Part shown: positions 47,101-58,814 of the stretch, one piece after another
How the letters are laid out: each line of letters begins with the position of its first letter
Numbering within the stretch: the stretch's first letter is position 1
From: Atopsyche davidsoni
Lineage: Eukaryota; Arthropoda; Insecta; Trichoptera; Hydrobiosidae
Assembly: GCA_022113835.1 (NCBI GenBank)
Contig: JAILWY010000002.1
Location: 1,342,501-1,406,500, forward strand
DNA: 64,000 nt
Reading direction: 5' to 3'
The notes under the pieces: generated by a model
Database searches by the model: none
Told to the model about the DNA's origin: nothing
What the model saw: only the letters and a program-made list of their open reading frames with translations
Made by a program: the position numbers and the translations under genes

Positions 47101-50100
47101 AGAGCGACACAAATAAAATTGAATTCATGAATGGCGGAATAAATATTGAATTCGGTCGTTTTGCTAGCCGACAAGCGAGCGCTCCGATTACGCGAGCCCG
47201 GTTTGTCTCGCTTCGATTGGCCGACGGGACTTTGTTATTTTTTTGTCATTGGCTAATTTTATTACGATAAATTACCAGTCTGGCGAGTCTATGGGCCGGC
47301 AATAGTGAAAACGAAACAAACCTGGCAGAAAAACGCATGCGCCGCGATAAAAATAGAAATGAATGACCAAATGGGCCGTTATCATCATAATAAATAATTG
47401 AGATACGATCCCCTCAAAATCGGCAATCGTGCCCACAACATATTTAATTTAAAGTCATCGGACGACGCAGTTTATTCTGCATTTCGTATTTTTTCTATTA
47501 TGTAACACTGAAAGTGAGACTCGACTAAATTCGATGATTTTTGGAATAAAATTCTGCCCAGTAGTAAACAATATTATTTATTCAGAGTCGATGCAAATAC
47601 TCGATAATCCAAATAGTCAATAATCCAAAACTAAAATATCTTCCTTATATAATTCATAAAATAAATACCTCTTCACTGATGAATATTATTTTGAATATTT
47701 TTTCCTGACCGTAGGACCAGATATTTTTAGTATAATTAAAATTTCAAAGCAAGAGCTCAAGGATATTTTGTGAGTATTTATAGCCTAGATAAATTTAATG
47801 TTGTTTTCCCTGTATCATTTTATATTTAGCTAATCATCGGCTAAAAATGATCATTTTTGTGGAAAGTAGTTTTATACACTAAATATTATAAATAAAACAG
47901 TCCGAAAAGAATGTAAAAATATGGAATTTATTTGTGATAATATAATACAATATACATATTCGCAATTTATTAACTAATATATTTTTTATAGTAAATTATA
48001 ATAATGCACATCACCTGTCATACAACTTAGTATAGTCTCACAGCTTTGGGTTTTAATTATCCATTTCAGATTCAATCAACACAGGCAGTTCGCAAATCTA
48101 AAACAAAGCAACAAATAATACAAAACTAACAAAACAAATTGGTGATTTATCATGAATTCACGCGGGCTCTTACTTTAAGTAGATACTTCTAAAGGAAAAA
48201 TGAAAATAATTACACTATTATTTACACATTATGATGAAAAGACAGATATTATGATTGTACACACACTATTTCAAAATGCGTAACTTATTTGTAAAAAGTA
48301 AACAGAAATTTTACAAAATAACTAATTGAGTTAAAATTAAACTAATCAAAGTTTTACGGTAAATTAAAAAATAAAAATACCGTACTAAGGTAACATAATA
48401 TAATATTAAACTAATTATTTATTGAATGAAAAACAACCACAGTTTTGCTTTGGTAATTATTTTCCCTTATTATAAATTGCAAAAGAAAATCAGTGTATTG
48501 CATATAAATTAGTCATAAAATCATCAGATATCTTGGTAATATAGACAAAACATCGGATGTCATTTCTAAAAATACACATGAATATAATCTAAGGTACTTG
48601 CAAATAAGTTGATAATAATGTTCGAGAGTAACATATTGTCATATAATTACATTTTTCACAAGTTTATTAAATTAAAATAAAGTTAACAAATAAACACATT
48701 CACAGATACTAAGGACAGAGTTTGAAAGATAAACTAAGGATACAATGGCATGCAGTTCATACCGCATGCACTTAAGCATACGAGTTGGTATCCTACAGCA
48801 TATAAGCCGGTTAGATACTTTTGTATAATTGAAAAATGGTTGAAATTGTGAAATTTATTGTCTAATTATTGAAAAGGTGGTCTCGGTAAAAAACCTAGGC
48901 TCTTAGAGTTGGAAAGGAAAGATCAGATGCTCCCAGTTATCACTGTATCTATCCGTATCTGTATTTGCGAATGTGTTTTTTTTTAAAATTAAATACAACA
49001 AATTGCAGGATCCCAATAAATGTGAAAACAACAAAGAGCAGAAAAAGTCTCCAATGGAATAAAACTATATCGTATTGGCTATCACAGATATAAAGTGCAA
49101 TTTTTTAAAAATATCCTAATGCTTGGTTTACACTTGAGAGAACAATCAGCATTCATGTAAAAATAAGGCTGTAGATGGACCACAAGGTCTTAAAACAGTT
49201 TTTGTTTAGATAATCTGGTTAATTCATAAGCTCGCGTGTATTTGTATGAATTTGTCACGACTCAACTCATAAAATGATGTGCTCATATGAAAATTGAATC
49301 CTGTTTTGATATTGTACACTCATATGGTTTTTCCATTGTAAATTATAAGTGGTATGTGGCCCATGCTGGTAAAAATAAATAATTTACTTGACAAATCTAG
49401 CAATAAATATTATTATTTTACAATAAAATAAAACCAAATGGTTTTGGAGACTACGTTAATGCGTAAATTAACGTAGTCTCCAAAACCATTTGGTTTTATT
49501 TTATTGTAATAAAATGGAGTATTACAAAATAAATACCAGTTCCTTTTATTATTATTTTATATAATTTCAAATTTTAAAAACAAACTAATAAATATTATTT
49601 AACACTTTTATAGCGCATTTATTATTTTTCTGGTTGTATGGACCGCACACCACTGATAATTATTATCCTATTAATTATTCTTCTTTATCAAGTGCCTACT
49701 CAGAGGAGGTTGGCGACCATTTCACTGGGCATATTACTCATGCTGAGCCAGTGTTCATGGTTTCCTAAAATAGAAAATAGTGTAGTGGGTCCCCGTGTCC
49801 TTCTACTGTTAATTATAAAAAGACAACATATTAACAATGAAAAACTCTCATACTAATAACAGCAAAGGGACACTTGCATTAAAAATATATACTCTTGTCT
49901 ATTCGGCGGGACATGCATGGCATAATTTACTTTGAATTATTAGAACCAAACGATAGATGCAGATGTTTACAGTATCAAAACCAGATTTAACTTAAATGGA
50001 ACAACGTTACTTTCTAAAATTAGTGGCATGGATTAACCTGACATAATTATAATTTACAGCTTGGTCTACGATGGCTTTAAATGCTGAGATAAACCTGTCT

Positions 50101-50445
50101 AGTGCAACCTAGCATGAAATTCGTTTTCATTAAGTTTGAACAACAATGCGTTCAGTTTGTCATTATACTAATGATTATATTGTGCAGACAACTAAACACG
50201 TCATCAATATATTCTCCATCGAGAAGAGTTGAAAATTAAATATTAGAAATGGGATGCATCAAAAATTTTGAAATATTTAATAGGAGCTGCCAGTGAAACT
50301 ACTAGAATATTTTTTGATTCAAATGATACATATATATAATTTTGTTATTATTAATATATTCTTATATCATTTAATAGGAAATACATCATCGACACTATAG
50401 TTATTAATCTTTTAAAATCATATCAATACTATGAGAAAAAATCAT
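47101..50445. other. Intergenic between PPM1 and ATG14 region
   Basis: AT-rich DNA without a recognised gene. The main structured feature is the 43-bp palindrome at 49418-49509. The open frame at 49638-49856 (plus) is a hydrophobic low-complexity sequence without splice context, and I do not call it. Confidence 0.45.
49418..49509. repeat. Perfect 43-bp inverted repeat with 6-base loop
   Basis: The arms at 49418-49460 and 49467-49509 are exact reverse complements around GCGTAA. Each arm includes AACCAAATGGTTTTGGAGAC, read directly in the left arm. Such a long perfect hairpin must be recent or actively maintained, or it is a fold-back assembly artefact. Confidence 0.95.
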
Positions 50446-50627
50446 TTATTTCTCTGTAAAACTTATACCCACAATAATCCCATAGAGGTTTTTATTCAGA
50501 TCCGTTGAATCTTCAACTATAGCCAGATCATATCCGAGTCCAATAACATTTGAATGATTATCTGCTGGATCAGGATTACACTTTTTTATAATTAAATGTT
50601 TGTATGTATTCATACCCCTGTACATTT
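50446..50627 (-). CDS. Unrecognised short coding-like terminal exon
   Basis: From ATG 50625 the minus strand encodes 59 residues beginning MYRGMNTYKHLIIKKCNPDP and ending LYGIIVGISFTEK, with a TAA at 50446-50448 that overlaps an AATAAA signal. Upstream on that strand are a textbook branch point (TACTGAC), a pyrimidine tract and two possible acceptors, GGCAG ending at 50636 and CACAG ending at 50628, so it may be a terminal exon that is open for a few more codons. Composition (Gly, Asp, Pro, Asn mixed) is unlike chance AT-rich frames. It lies about 225 bases beyond the ATG14 stop. It is not in frame with ATG14 exon 6, and I cannot find its upstream exon. It could also be a chance frame in the ATG14 3' UTR. 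Confidence 0.35.
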
Positions 50628-50851
50628 CTGTGGCTCTGCCAGTTATAAAAAAGAAGGGAAATACAAATAAAAAAATAATATTTTAGTCAGTACATCGATG
50701 AAATAATACAGTAACCAAAAAGTGTGACGTGTTTGAATGTTTGATTTAGCTAAGGTATTATTTTTGTTAAAATTTGCTTTGTAAAAAGTTCAGAATAATA
50801 TTGGAAATATTTTTTAGTGACGGCAGGATAGCACGAAAATGCATGCTGAAG

Positions 50852-53800
50852 TCACTTGGTCCAGCCCCTCCAGATGGACACAATGGAGGCTGCAGCACTA
50901 TTCATTAGCCCGGCCCCAAACTGGGGTGGCTGGCCTGCCAGTACCTGAGCACGGGTGCCTACTTGCTGAGCACCTGTATCACCCAACTGAAAAGTTGTAA
51001 CAAATAAACATTAAAATCAAAAATAACTCCAAGATTTTACAGATGGCAAATCAGAAGCAAAAATCTTATTTCTGACATGCTAAATACTCATTTCTACTTC
51101 ATTTGCAATCCCAACAATGGCAAATTATTTCAACGAAAATAAAATATAATATTGTTCGGTTTTTGTATGGAATGTAATAATTAAAGTGCATACTGTTTCC
51201 CAGTCCCAGGTTAAGTGCTCTGGAGGTTCAGGCTCCTCATCATCGGAGACCCCCAAGAGGGAAACCTCTTCACAATCCCCGCCCCACCATAGGCCACGCG
51301 ATAAGCCCTCCTCTTCTTCATCATCTAACGTATGCTGATAAATGTCTTCTCCTTGGACACTGAAAAAATAAATATATAAGAGATAATTGATATGAAATAT
51401 GAAAAAGCCTCACACTGTGGTAATTATTTAATTTAGATTTTATATTAATAATTTGACAGTTTTCAGTAGGTTTATTTGCAAAGGAAATTCACAGAAGGGC
51501 CATGCCGTGCTTTGATATAGAAAGGCAGCCCCGCATCATAATATTTTTTTTTTACACAGCAATTTTCTTTTATTGTTATTTTATGTAAAGGTTTATGATT
51601 TATATTCTCTAAGGGGCGGCATTTCGATGACTTGCATCATACTGAGAAAATCTACCACATTACCCTACTTCACAGTAATTAGTAAACTAACATATCGAGT
51701 TGTAGAGGGCAAGCTCTTAGTAGTGTGTGGAGTGGGGGTTCTCGCAAGGTCGTCAGAGGCATGCCTCGCACAGCTCCAGCTCCAGTGGCGGCCACCAGGA
51801 CCATAGCACAGCCTTGCAGACGCCACACCTGCTGCTTGAAGCGCCGTTCCTCTAGCTCTGAGCTGCAGAAATCACTGGAAAAATATAATATTCATTTCAT
51901 TATTATTATAAAGAGTTAAATAGTAAGAACTTTCATTGAATAATTTTTGAGAAGAATAATATCATGTCAATGTTAGTCTGCTTAGATAATTAATATTTTA
52001 ATAATAAATATTCAGAAAGGATTAAGATACCTATAGGAGACATTGAATGGCAGCCTGACATCCAGGTAGAAGGCCGCAATCTTCAAGAGCTGAGCACTGA
52101 AGGCCAAGGCAGCGCTAATGCGGTATGCCGGGTTCTGAGTTACAGGCTCCGGATTTACAGCCGTGGTACTCGTGGGTCCTTTGTTAGCAGCCACTGAATA
52201 ATCATATCATTTCAAATTAAAATTATATTTCATTCAAACTTCAAAATAACACTTTATGAGGCATTTATATTAAACCTAAATAAACTTAAATTCCAATTAT
52301 TTCATGGAATACTTGGAAATATAATACAGAAATTCCATTATAATATTTTTTACTAAAATAATATTTTTAATGTTATTCTTAGTTTTTATTTGCATTGTAT
52401 AGCAAGAAATAAAAACTGAGAACACTAAAAATATTCTTTGACTTAAAAATATTGATCGATAGGTCGACATATTTGCTGGATTTTATTTAATAATGGGTTA
52501 TTGTCCAGTCTCACCCCAGTGGCAGTAGGCACTGCAGTCTCCGTCCATAGGCAGAAAAGCGCTGAGCAGCTGAAGGGGAGGCGGTCCTGCACCTCCTCCC
52601 GGTCCTCTTGCAGGACGCGAGGCCTCGGCCAGTGCACGCTCTGTGCAGCCTGCACTGCCATACCCCGTGGCACTGTTCATCATTCAAAATCTTTTAACTA
52701 CGATTATTTATGGAAGAGAATTTATTTTTATTCAAAACTTGTCAAGGTGTTTTCGGGACTGTACTTATTAATGTCTTAATTATTGGTTGTTATTCAAAAT
52801 ATTTGTAATTTGAGGCATTATCAGAGTATTTTATATTTTGGCCTCCTGAAGGTGTGAAATATTATATAATAATGCACAATTTAATTATAATAACAAATAA
52901 GCAAGCAATTAAATTGAAATTGATAGTCTGTAATATCTTAAATCATGTATCACAAATAATAAGAAATAAGAAAATATCTTTTAAAACTATAGAAAAAATT
53001 AGTCTTTCTTTTCTATTAATTTAATGATTATGGATGACACATTAATCTTTAAGTTTTGAAAAACTAAACAGTGATTAAAAAACTGATAAATATGTCACAT
53101 GTTTCATAAAATATTATTTTACTAATTGACTATGTGTTGATTGCAAGAATTGCAGATCAATTATCTGATAGATAGCGTTTCATTGAATCTGTGACATGTT
53201 TTTAGACAACTTTGATTGAAAAGTAATTTGTTTTTGATCTTTACCTGTGTGAGTTTTGCAACTCCTTGATTGGGAAAACATAATCCACGAGCTGCTTTAA
53301 GCGTTGTCTTCTCAGTACTTTAAGAGATTCTTGTTCGATTTCAATATGGCATCCGTGTCTTTCGAGCAAGGCTTTTTTATGGTGTACATGTTTATAAACT
53401 TTCTCAAAGTTGGCTTTGTATTTAGGTAACTTTAAAACAATGTCATTATTGTAGTCGGAAAGTGATTTTAACTTTGCTGCATTTGCTTTAGCACTATCTC
53501 TTTTTTGCTGAATGGCTAGTTTCAACAAAGCTACCTTTTCTTTGCATCTGTTTATCTCTATAATGACGTTGTCTTTTTTTAATCGTTTTTGTAGAAACAC
53601 TTGACAATGTTCTTCTACATATTTGCAGTCAGATTTTGTTCGTATTAGTCTTAATTGCTTGTCAGCAAACCTGGAAATATAATCATTTAAAAAAAATATA
53701 TATTTCATACACCCAAAAAAACTATTTAATGGTGATAAAAAAAATATTGTGCAATATATTGTTTTTATTAGTGTAGTCTAATTTGCATAGCTATTTGGAA

Positions 53801-54365
53801 AAAATAAAAATGGTAAACAAACTTCTTGCAAATCAAATACAAGGTCATATGAGGTATTAATAAAATAAGGGCAGTCTAACAATAGTCTGAGTAATTATGG
53901 TTTTGAATTAAACTAAATTATCTCAAACAATATTTTTTATTAGATAATAACGCAATATCATTGGACTTTTCATGCTTTCTTTTCAAAAGCAAAAAAAAAA
54001 CAAGCAATGAAGGCATTTGAAAGGGAATACGCATATGATATGTGATGAAAAGCCAAGAATTTGTTTTTGTTTACACAAGCACGTTTGTCAAAATCGCAAT
54101 AAAGCGACTCCAAATACGCAGCTCGATCGAAATATTTGTAAACACAAAGGTACCTCTCTGAAAAGTGAGAAGTGGAATGGACGATGTCTCCGTTTCTTAT
54201 GCATTGTTTGCAGAAGAAAACTTTCCTAAAATTAAGGCACAAAAAACACTTTCGATGTGAGCCACTAAATCTGCATTCACTTCCTTCGATCGAAGATAAC
54301 TGGAAATCTTTAGGAGCTTCGCAACTGTCATCCGAGCGACTCACCGCCATAACGAGCTCTGTCAT
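50852..54365 (-). CDS. ATG14: Autophagy protein ATG14 (Barkor), PI3-kinase complex I subunit
   Basis: Seven exons: 54365-54154, 53670-53245, 52672-52515, 52193-52031, 51874-51692, 51359-51194, 50986-50852; 1443 nt, 480 residues (human 492). ATG14 directs the Vps34-Vps15-Beclin 1 complex to the ER to start autophagosome formation. The N-terminal metal-binding CXXC pair is visible (C40, C43, C52, C55 in CFLC and CKQC), then SERFADKQLRLIRTKSD leads into a coiled coil through most of exon 2, ending YVFPIKEL like the human VIFPIEEV. Exons 3-5 hold LPMDGDCSAYCHW and NPAYRISAALAFSAQLL with LDVRLP; exon 6 is acidic and ends LTWDWET; exon 7 ends GLMNSAAASIVSIWRGWTK, the membrane-curvature-sensing BATS helix. 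The exon 5 donor (GTTAGT) and the exon 3 acceptor are weaker than the rest. A second in-frame ATG at 54350 is also possible. Confidence 0.93.
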
Positions 54366-55233
54366 TTTTGGAGATAAGCAAAATTGCCAAGACTAAATTA
54401 TTGAAGCTCACCGATGACAACTAATAAAAACCCAACATCTTGAAGGGTAAATGTGTGCCAAACCATCATTATCCCTATAGTGCTACAAGTAAGCTGCTAC
54501 TCCGCTGTATTTTTCTATTTAGTCAATATATAAAATATATACATAGCTTATATTTCGATGAGTGTAAGTATAACTAAAATATCTTAGTGAAAAATATGTT
54601 TTATAACTTTTCACTGATAAAATAAATCCGCCAACAAGGATATAATCAAAACGATGCTTAAAACAACTTTTGGTAATATTTTCAAAACACATAATAATTT
54701 GAAACAACTTTTAAAGGTAGTACTGTAATTATATCTGTATTAAAAATTGCTCCAGGATATATATATATATATATGTTCATCGAGATAGTCACCAACTTTT
54801 TCTAAAAAGAAGCCCTTGAAGAAGAATTGACTATTAGTCATACGTATATAGAATTAGTCTACAATTAGACACAATTATTCTATAATTTTCTGAAAGATTT
54901 TTTATTAAATTTAAAAGGATTTATTATTTATTTGTAAAAGTAAAAAAAATAAGATGTTTATGGTTGCATGATGAAACATAGAAACGTCAATGTTTGTTGT
55001 TGTCTATGGTAACGTCATACAATCTCAAATATCGTATGATATTTAAATGTTTCGTTATATTTTGATCTTAGTTTTTAATTTGTAGTTTATCAATATACGT
55101 GTTCTCCGAAAAGATTTATAAATCATAAACTAATATTATAATGTCATTGACTTGAATAAACACAAGACGCCCTACAATTAAATTACATCGACGGCATTCG
55201 TTTCTAACCTCAGAAATTTTCTAAACAAACAGA
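54366..55233. promoter_or_regulatory. Divergent intergenic region, ATG14 and IntS11
   Basis: 868 bp between two start codons facing away from each other. AT-rich, with an AT microsatellite at 54757-54774. The plus-strand stretch just before IntS11 (about 55145-55233) is its likely 5' UTR. No defined core promoter motif could be assigned. Confidence 0.45.
54757..54774. repeat. (AT)9 microsatellite
   Basis: An uninterrupted 18-base AT run. Confidence 0.85.
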
Positions 55234-57021
55234 ATGCCTGACATCAAAATAACACCGCTCGGAGCCGGCCAGGATGTTGGTAGAAGCTGTATACTTCTTT
55301 CCATGGGCGGAAAAAACATCATGCTGGATTGCGGAATGCACATGGGGTACAATGACGAGAGGAGATTTCCCGACTTCTCTTATATAGTACCCGAAGGTCC
55401 CATCACCGGGCAGATTGACTGTGTCATCATCTCTCACTTCCACTTGGACCACTGTGGGGCCTTGCCCTACATGTCTGAAATGATCGGATACTCCGGACCG
55501 ATTTATATGACTCATCCCACCAAAGCCATTGCTCCTATTCTCTTAGAAGATATGAGAAAAGTTGCCGTTGAAAGAAAAGGAGAATCGAATTTCTTCACAT
55601 CGCAAATGATCAAAGATTGCATGAAGAAGGTGACCGCGGTTACTCTGCATCAATCCGTCATGGTTGATAATGATTTGGAAATTAAAGCTTATTATGCAGG
55701 GCACGTTTTAGGGGCGGCCATGTTTTGGATAAAAGTTGGTGCACAATCTGTGGTCTATACTGGAGACTATAATATGACACCTGATCGTCACCTCGGTGCT
55801 GCTTGGATTGATAAATGCCGTCCTGATCTGCTGATATCTGAATCTACTTATGCTACCACTATTCGTGATTCTAAACGCTGTCGAGAGCGAGATTTCTTGA
55901 AAAAGGTACACGAATGTGTAGAAAATGGAGGCAAAGTTCTTATACCTGTGTTTGCCCTTGGTCGTGCTCAGGAACTTTGCATTCTACTGGAGACGTATTG
56001 GGAGAGGATGAATCTGAAATTCCCCGTTTATTTTGCTGTCGGTCTCACTGAAAAAGCTAATAATTATTACAAGATGTTTATCACATGGACTAATCAAAAG
56101 ATTCGCAAGACTTTTGTTCAGAGGAATATGTTTGACTTTAAGCATATTAAACCGTTTGATAAATCTAACATCGACAATCCTGGAGCGATGGTTGTGTTTG
56201 CAACTCCTGGTATGCTGCACGCCGGTCTCTCTTTGTCGATTTTCAAAAAGTGGGCGCCGAATGAAAATAACATGGTCATCATGCCCGGTTTCTGCGTTCA
56301 AGGAACAGTCGGTCATAAAATTCTCAACGGAGCCAAGAAAGTTGAATTCGAAAACGGTCAAGTTGTCGATGTGAAAATGGCCGTAGAGTACATGTCGTTC
56401 TCTGCTCACGCAGACGCCAAAGGTATTATGCAACTTATTCAATACTGTGAACCCAAGAATGTTATGCTAGTCCACGGAGAAGCAGAGAAGATGGAGTTTT
56501 TGATGCATAAAATAAAAGAAGAGTTCAATATTAACTGCTATAATCCGGCTAATGGAGAAACTTGCATTATTAACACACCCATCAAAATTCCTGTCGATGT
56601 TTCCCTGAGATTGCTAAAAGCTGAAGCAGTGAGATATAATGCTCACCCGCCGGACCCAAAGCGACGACGCATCATGCATGGTATTCTATGCGTGAAGGAC
56701 AATAAGCTCTCCGTTATGGATATTGATGAAGTGTGTGAAGAAGCCGGAATCAATCGCCACACAATTCGGTTTACGAGTACTGTCAGGTTGGAAGCAGCAG
56801 GGCCAGCCTCTAGAACTGCCCAGAAACTCTTGCAGGTTCTTTCGGAGCGTCTACCTGCTTGGACTATTCTGCTGACTGATGGGAATATTTCTGTGGAATC
56901 TGTTCTTATCAAAGTAGAAGGGGATGAAGATATTAATAAAAGTGTTTATGTCTCTTGGACGAACCAGGATGAAGATCTCGGTAGTTACATTTTAGGACTT
57001 CTACAATCCATTTGTAAGTAG
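55234..57021 (+). CDS. IntS11: Integrator complex subunit 11 (RNA endonuclease)
   Basis: 595 residues in a single exon (human INTS11 is 600). IntS11 is the catalytic subunit of Integrator in the nucleus: a metallo-beta-lactamase/beta-CASP nuclease, partner of IntS9, that cleaves snRNA 3' ends and nascent transcripts at paused genes. The start [19 protein letters not shown] is the family N-terminus. Zinc ligands are all present: HFHLDH at 68-73, H157 in YYAGHVLG, D178 in VYTGDYNM, and the catalytic E203 in ISEST; further on are SFSAHAD (about 388-394) and LVHGE (about 412-416). The beta-CASP region carries [15 protein letters not shown]. The C-terminal part is the IntS9-binding domain. There are no coding introns, although the neighbours are intron-rich. 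Confidence 0.97.
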   Translation: MPDIKITPLGAGQDVGRSCILLSMGGKNIMLDCGMHMGYNDERRFPDFSYIVPEGPITGQIDCVIISHFHLDHCGALPYMSEMIGYSGPIYMTHPTKAIAPILLEDMRKVAVERKGESNFFTSQMIKDCMKKVTAVTLHQSVMVDNDLEIKAYYAGHVLGAAMFWIKVGAQSVVYTGDYNMTPDRHLGAAWIDKCRPDLLISESTYATTIRDSKRCRERDFLKKVHECVENGGKVLIPVFALGRAQELCILLETYWERMNLKFPVYFAVGLTEKANNYYKMFITWTNQKIRKTFVQRNMFDFKHIKPFDKSNIDNPGAMVVFATPGMLHAGLSLSIFKKWAPNENNMVIMPGFCVQGTVGHKILNGAKKVEFENGQVVDVKMAVEYMSFSAHADAKGIMQLIQYCEPKNVMLVHGEAEKMEFLMHKIKEEFNINCYNPANGETCIINTPIKIPVDVSLRLLKAEAVRYNAHPPDPKRRRIMHGILCVKDNKLSVMDIDEVCEEAGINRHTIRFTSTVRLEAAGPASRTAQKLLQVLSERLPAWTILLTDGNISVESVLIKVEGDEDINKSVYVSWTNQDEDLGSYILGLLQSICK

Positions 57022-57215
57022 TATTCTTCAGTGATTCTTTATATTTTTTTATATGCTGATAAAAATGATATTTATGTGTATATAATCATTAAATATTTAA
57101 GAACCGCAATGTGTATTCTTTTCTATTCAATTGCTGTAATTCAGAAATTCTGAAATGCTCTGATTATCAATGAAACAAATATAATTTCTCTCTATACATT
57201 ACTTATTTTTTACGT

Positions 57216-57221
57216 AATAAA
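57216..57221 (+). terminator. Poly(A) signal of IntS11
   Basis: AATAAA about 195 bases after the IntS11 stop. Further plus-strand signals occur near 58166-58180, which would give a much longer 3' UTR. Confidence 0.5.
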
Positions 57222-57674
57222 TATTTTTTTCATATGTATGAATGTTCTTATTACTGGAGTTACTTTAACTATTTTTTGTGCAAACACCTGTTTTACACGT
57301 AATTGAGTTTGAACTAAGTTCCAATACACATAAAAAGATAGATTTTGGTAATAGTTTTACAATATAAGACGTCTCACATGTCATTATTATCTCTGCATAT
57401 CAAAATGATTAGTTTTCTCCCAAGCCATAAAATTATATCATGGAAACATTGGGGGTTTTTGCAGAGAAAACTGAAACAATTAGGGATTTTAAGGCAATAT
57501 AAATGTTGGGAAAATCCTTTATAAAGATATTCATGATTAATACTGAAAATGAAAATATATAGATGCTCGAATCGCTTGTGAAAATTCTTTACTGCTTCAT
57601 GTTATAAAACAAATGCAGCGAACACGTGGTTTATTTTTTTTATTCCATGTGATATAGAAAGATGACGTTCAACC

Positions 57675-57720
57675 AAAATGTTTTGAAGGATGCTTTTGGT
57701 GAAAACCGCAAAACGATTGC
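57675..57720 (+). repeat. Hammerhead-like repeat fragment (degenerate)
   Basis: TTTTGAAGGATGCTTTTGGT then GAAAACCGCAAAACGATTGCC. It has the order of a mutated CUGANGA box, a stem pairing GGT with ACC through GAAA, and an AAAACG end, like the Penelope-type motifs elsewhere in the window. Heavily changed. Confidence 0.25.
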
Positions 57721-57883
57721 CAAAATTGAATCAATAATAAAATTAATTACGTTTGTTGTGAATACTATACGTTAAAATTGGAAAGTTTTTTTAATTTCTA
57801 TTTGAAATTGACATGTACATATCTTTAGTTTAAAAAAATGTTATAAATGTTCAATTCTGGGGTGTTGTCACATTTTTTCGATA

Positions 57884-57955
57884 TCTGACGTTTTGGTCTT
57901 GGTTCAGGGACCAAATCTATGAAGATGTCCTCAGCACCAGGACCAAAGTGTCAGA
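57884..57955 (-). repeat. Hairpin-forming, hammerhead-like repeat fragment
   Basis: The arms TCTGACGTTTTGGTCTTGGT (57884-57903) and 57936-57955 are reverse complements at 17 of 20 positions. On the minus strand the sequence reads CTGAGGA, then TTTGGTCC ... ACCAAGACC, then AAAACGTCAGA, the order of a hammerhead core with GAAAC changed to AAAAC. Probably a Penelope-type retroelement remnant. Confidence 0.4.
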
Positions 57956-58686
57956 GGATCATCACCCGGATTAAAACCTAAGAACCAAGAATTTATAATA
58001 ATCTACATTCAAGAATATTTACTAAGCATTTTTCATAGTTTAATGCTTCCAGAGTTGTTTCTATTGTAAGTTTCTTTATGTTTATGTCTAGTTTACATGT
58101 GATAAATCAATGAATGAATTTTATTTATATATTTTTAGATATTATTGAAGTTCACAGATTACAAGTTTAATAAAGCAATAAAACAATAATATCTGTTTTA
58201 TTTTTGCATTTATTTAAGTCAGTTCATAAAAATATATAGTACAATAAATAACAATGTGTTTGGTATAAAATATATTGTCAATTATTAATAACACTTATTA
58301 ATACTGTTTTGTATTCTATTCGGCAATGTAATAATATGGCATTTTCCAGATATTTTTTTTATAAAGCAGTCTATAATTTCTTACAATTCAATGTGGTTTT
58401 ACACAGGAAGTCTACAAATGATAAAATACAGGCAAGATATAAATACTAATAACTATTTTGTTCACAATTACGTGCGAGTTATTTTAATATATTGCTAACA
58501 TCACAACCATTCTTTTTAAATATAACAAGTAAATAAAATATAAATTGATTAAAAAAATGAGTGTAAATATATTGATCTAGTTTTTCATAGTCTAATATTA
58601 ATTGCGACTTAAATACAAAATCGAACCAGATCTATTTTATAACTACTAATTAATATAAAATCTCTGGAATGTTAAAATCAGCCTAT

Positions 58687-58692
58687 TTTATT
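58687..58692 (-). terminator. Candidate poly(A) signal of TTLL15 copy 1
   Basis: Minus-strand AATAAA about 125 bases after the stop codon at 58815. Another candidate lies near 58200. Confidence 0.4.
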
Positions 58693-58814
58693 ATCCAACT
58701 TTTTATTATTTTAAGTTTTTTTTGCAATAATACATTATTTATATAAATTTAATAACTCATAACAGAATGTAAAAATAACAAATCTTGTAAAAATTCTCAC
58801 AAAATATCTAATAA

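Larger units (their letters stand above)
57022..58814. other. Convergent intergenic region, IntS11 and TTLL15 copy 1
   Basis: AT-rich 3' flanks of two convergent genes, with no additional gene. It includes two hammerhead-like repeat fragments (57675-57720 and 57884-57955). Around 58166-58204, plus-strand AATAAA motifs and minus-strand AATAAA motifs lie close together, which may mark where the two transcripts meet. Confidence 0.45.

Noticed and set aside
53970..54153. Extension of ATG14 exon 1 past residue 70
   Set aside because: The GTACCT donor at 54153 and the in-phase next exon give a far better match to ATG14 (SERFADKQ).
54800..54835. Another hammerhead-like motif (AAGCCCTTGAAG)
   Set aside because: Too degraded; lacks both the CUGANGA box and the GAAA after the stem.
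55984..56442. 152-residue minus-strand frame inside IntS11
   Set aside because: Antisense of the IntS11 coding region.
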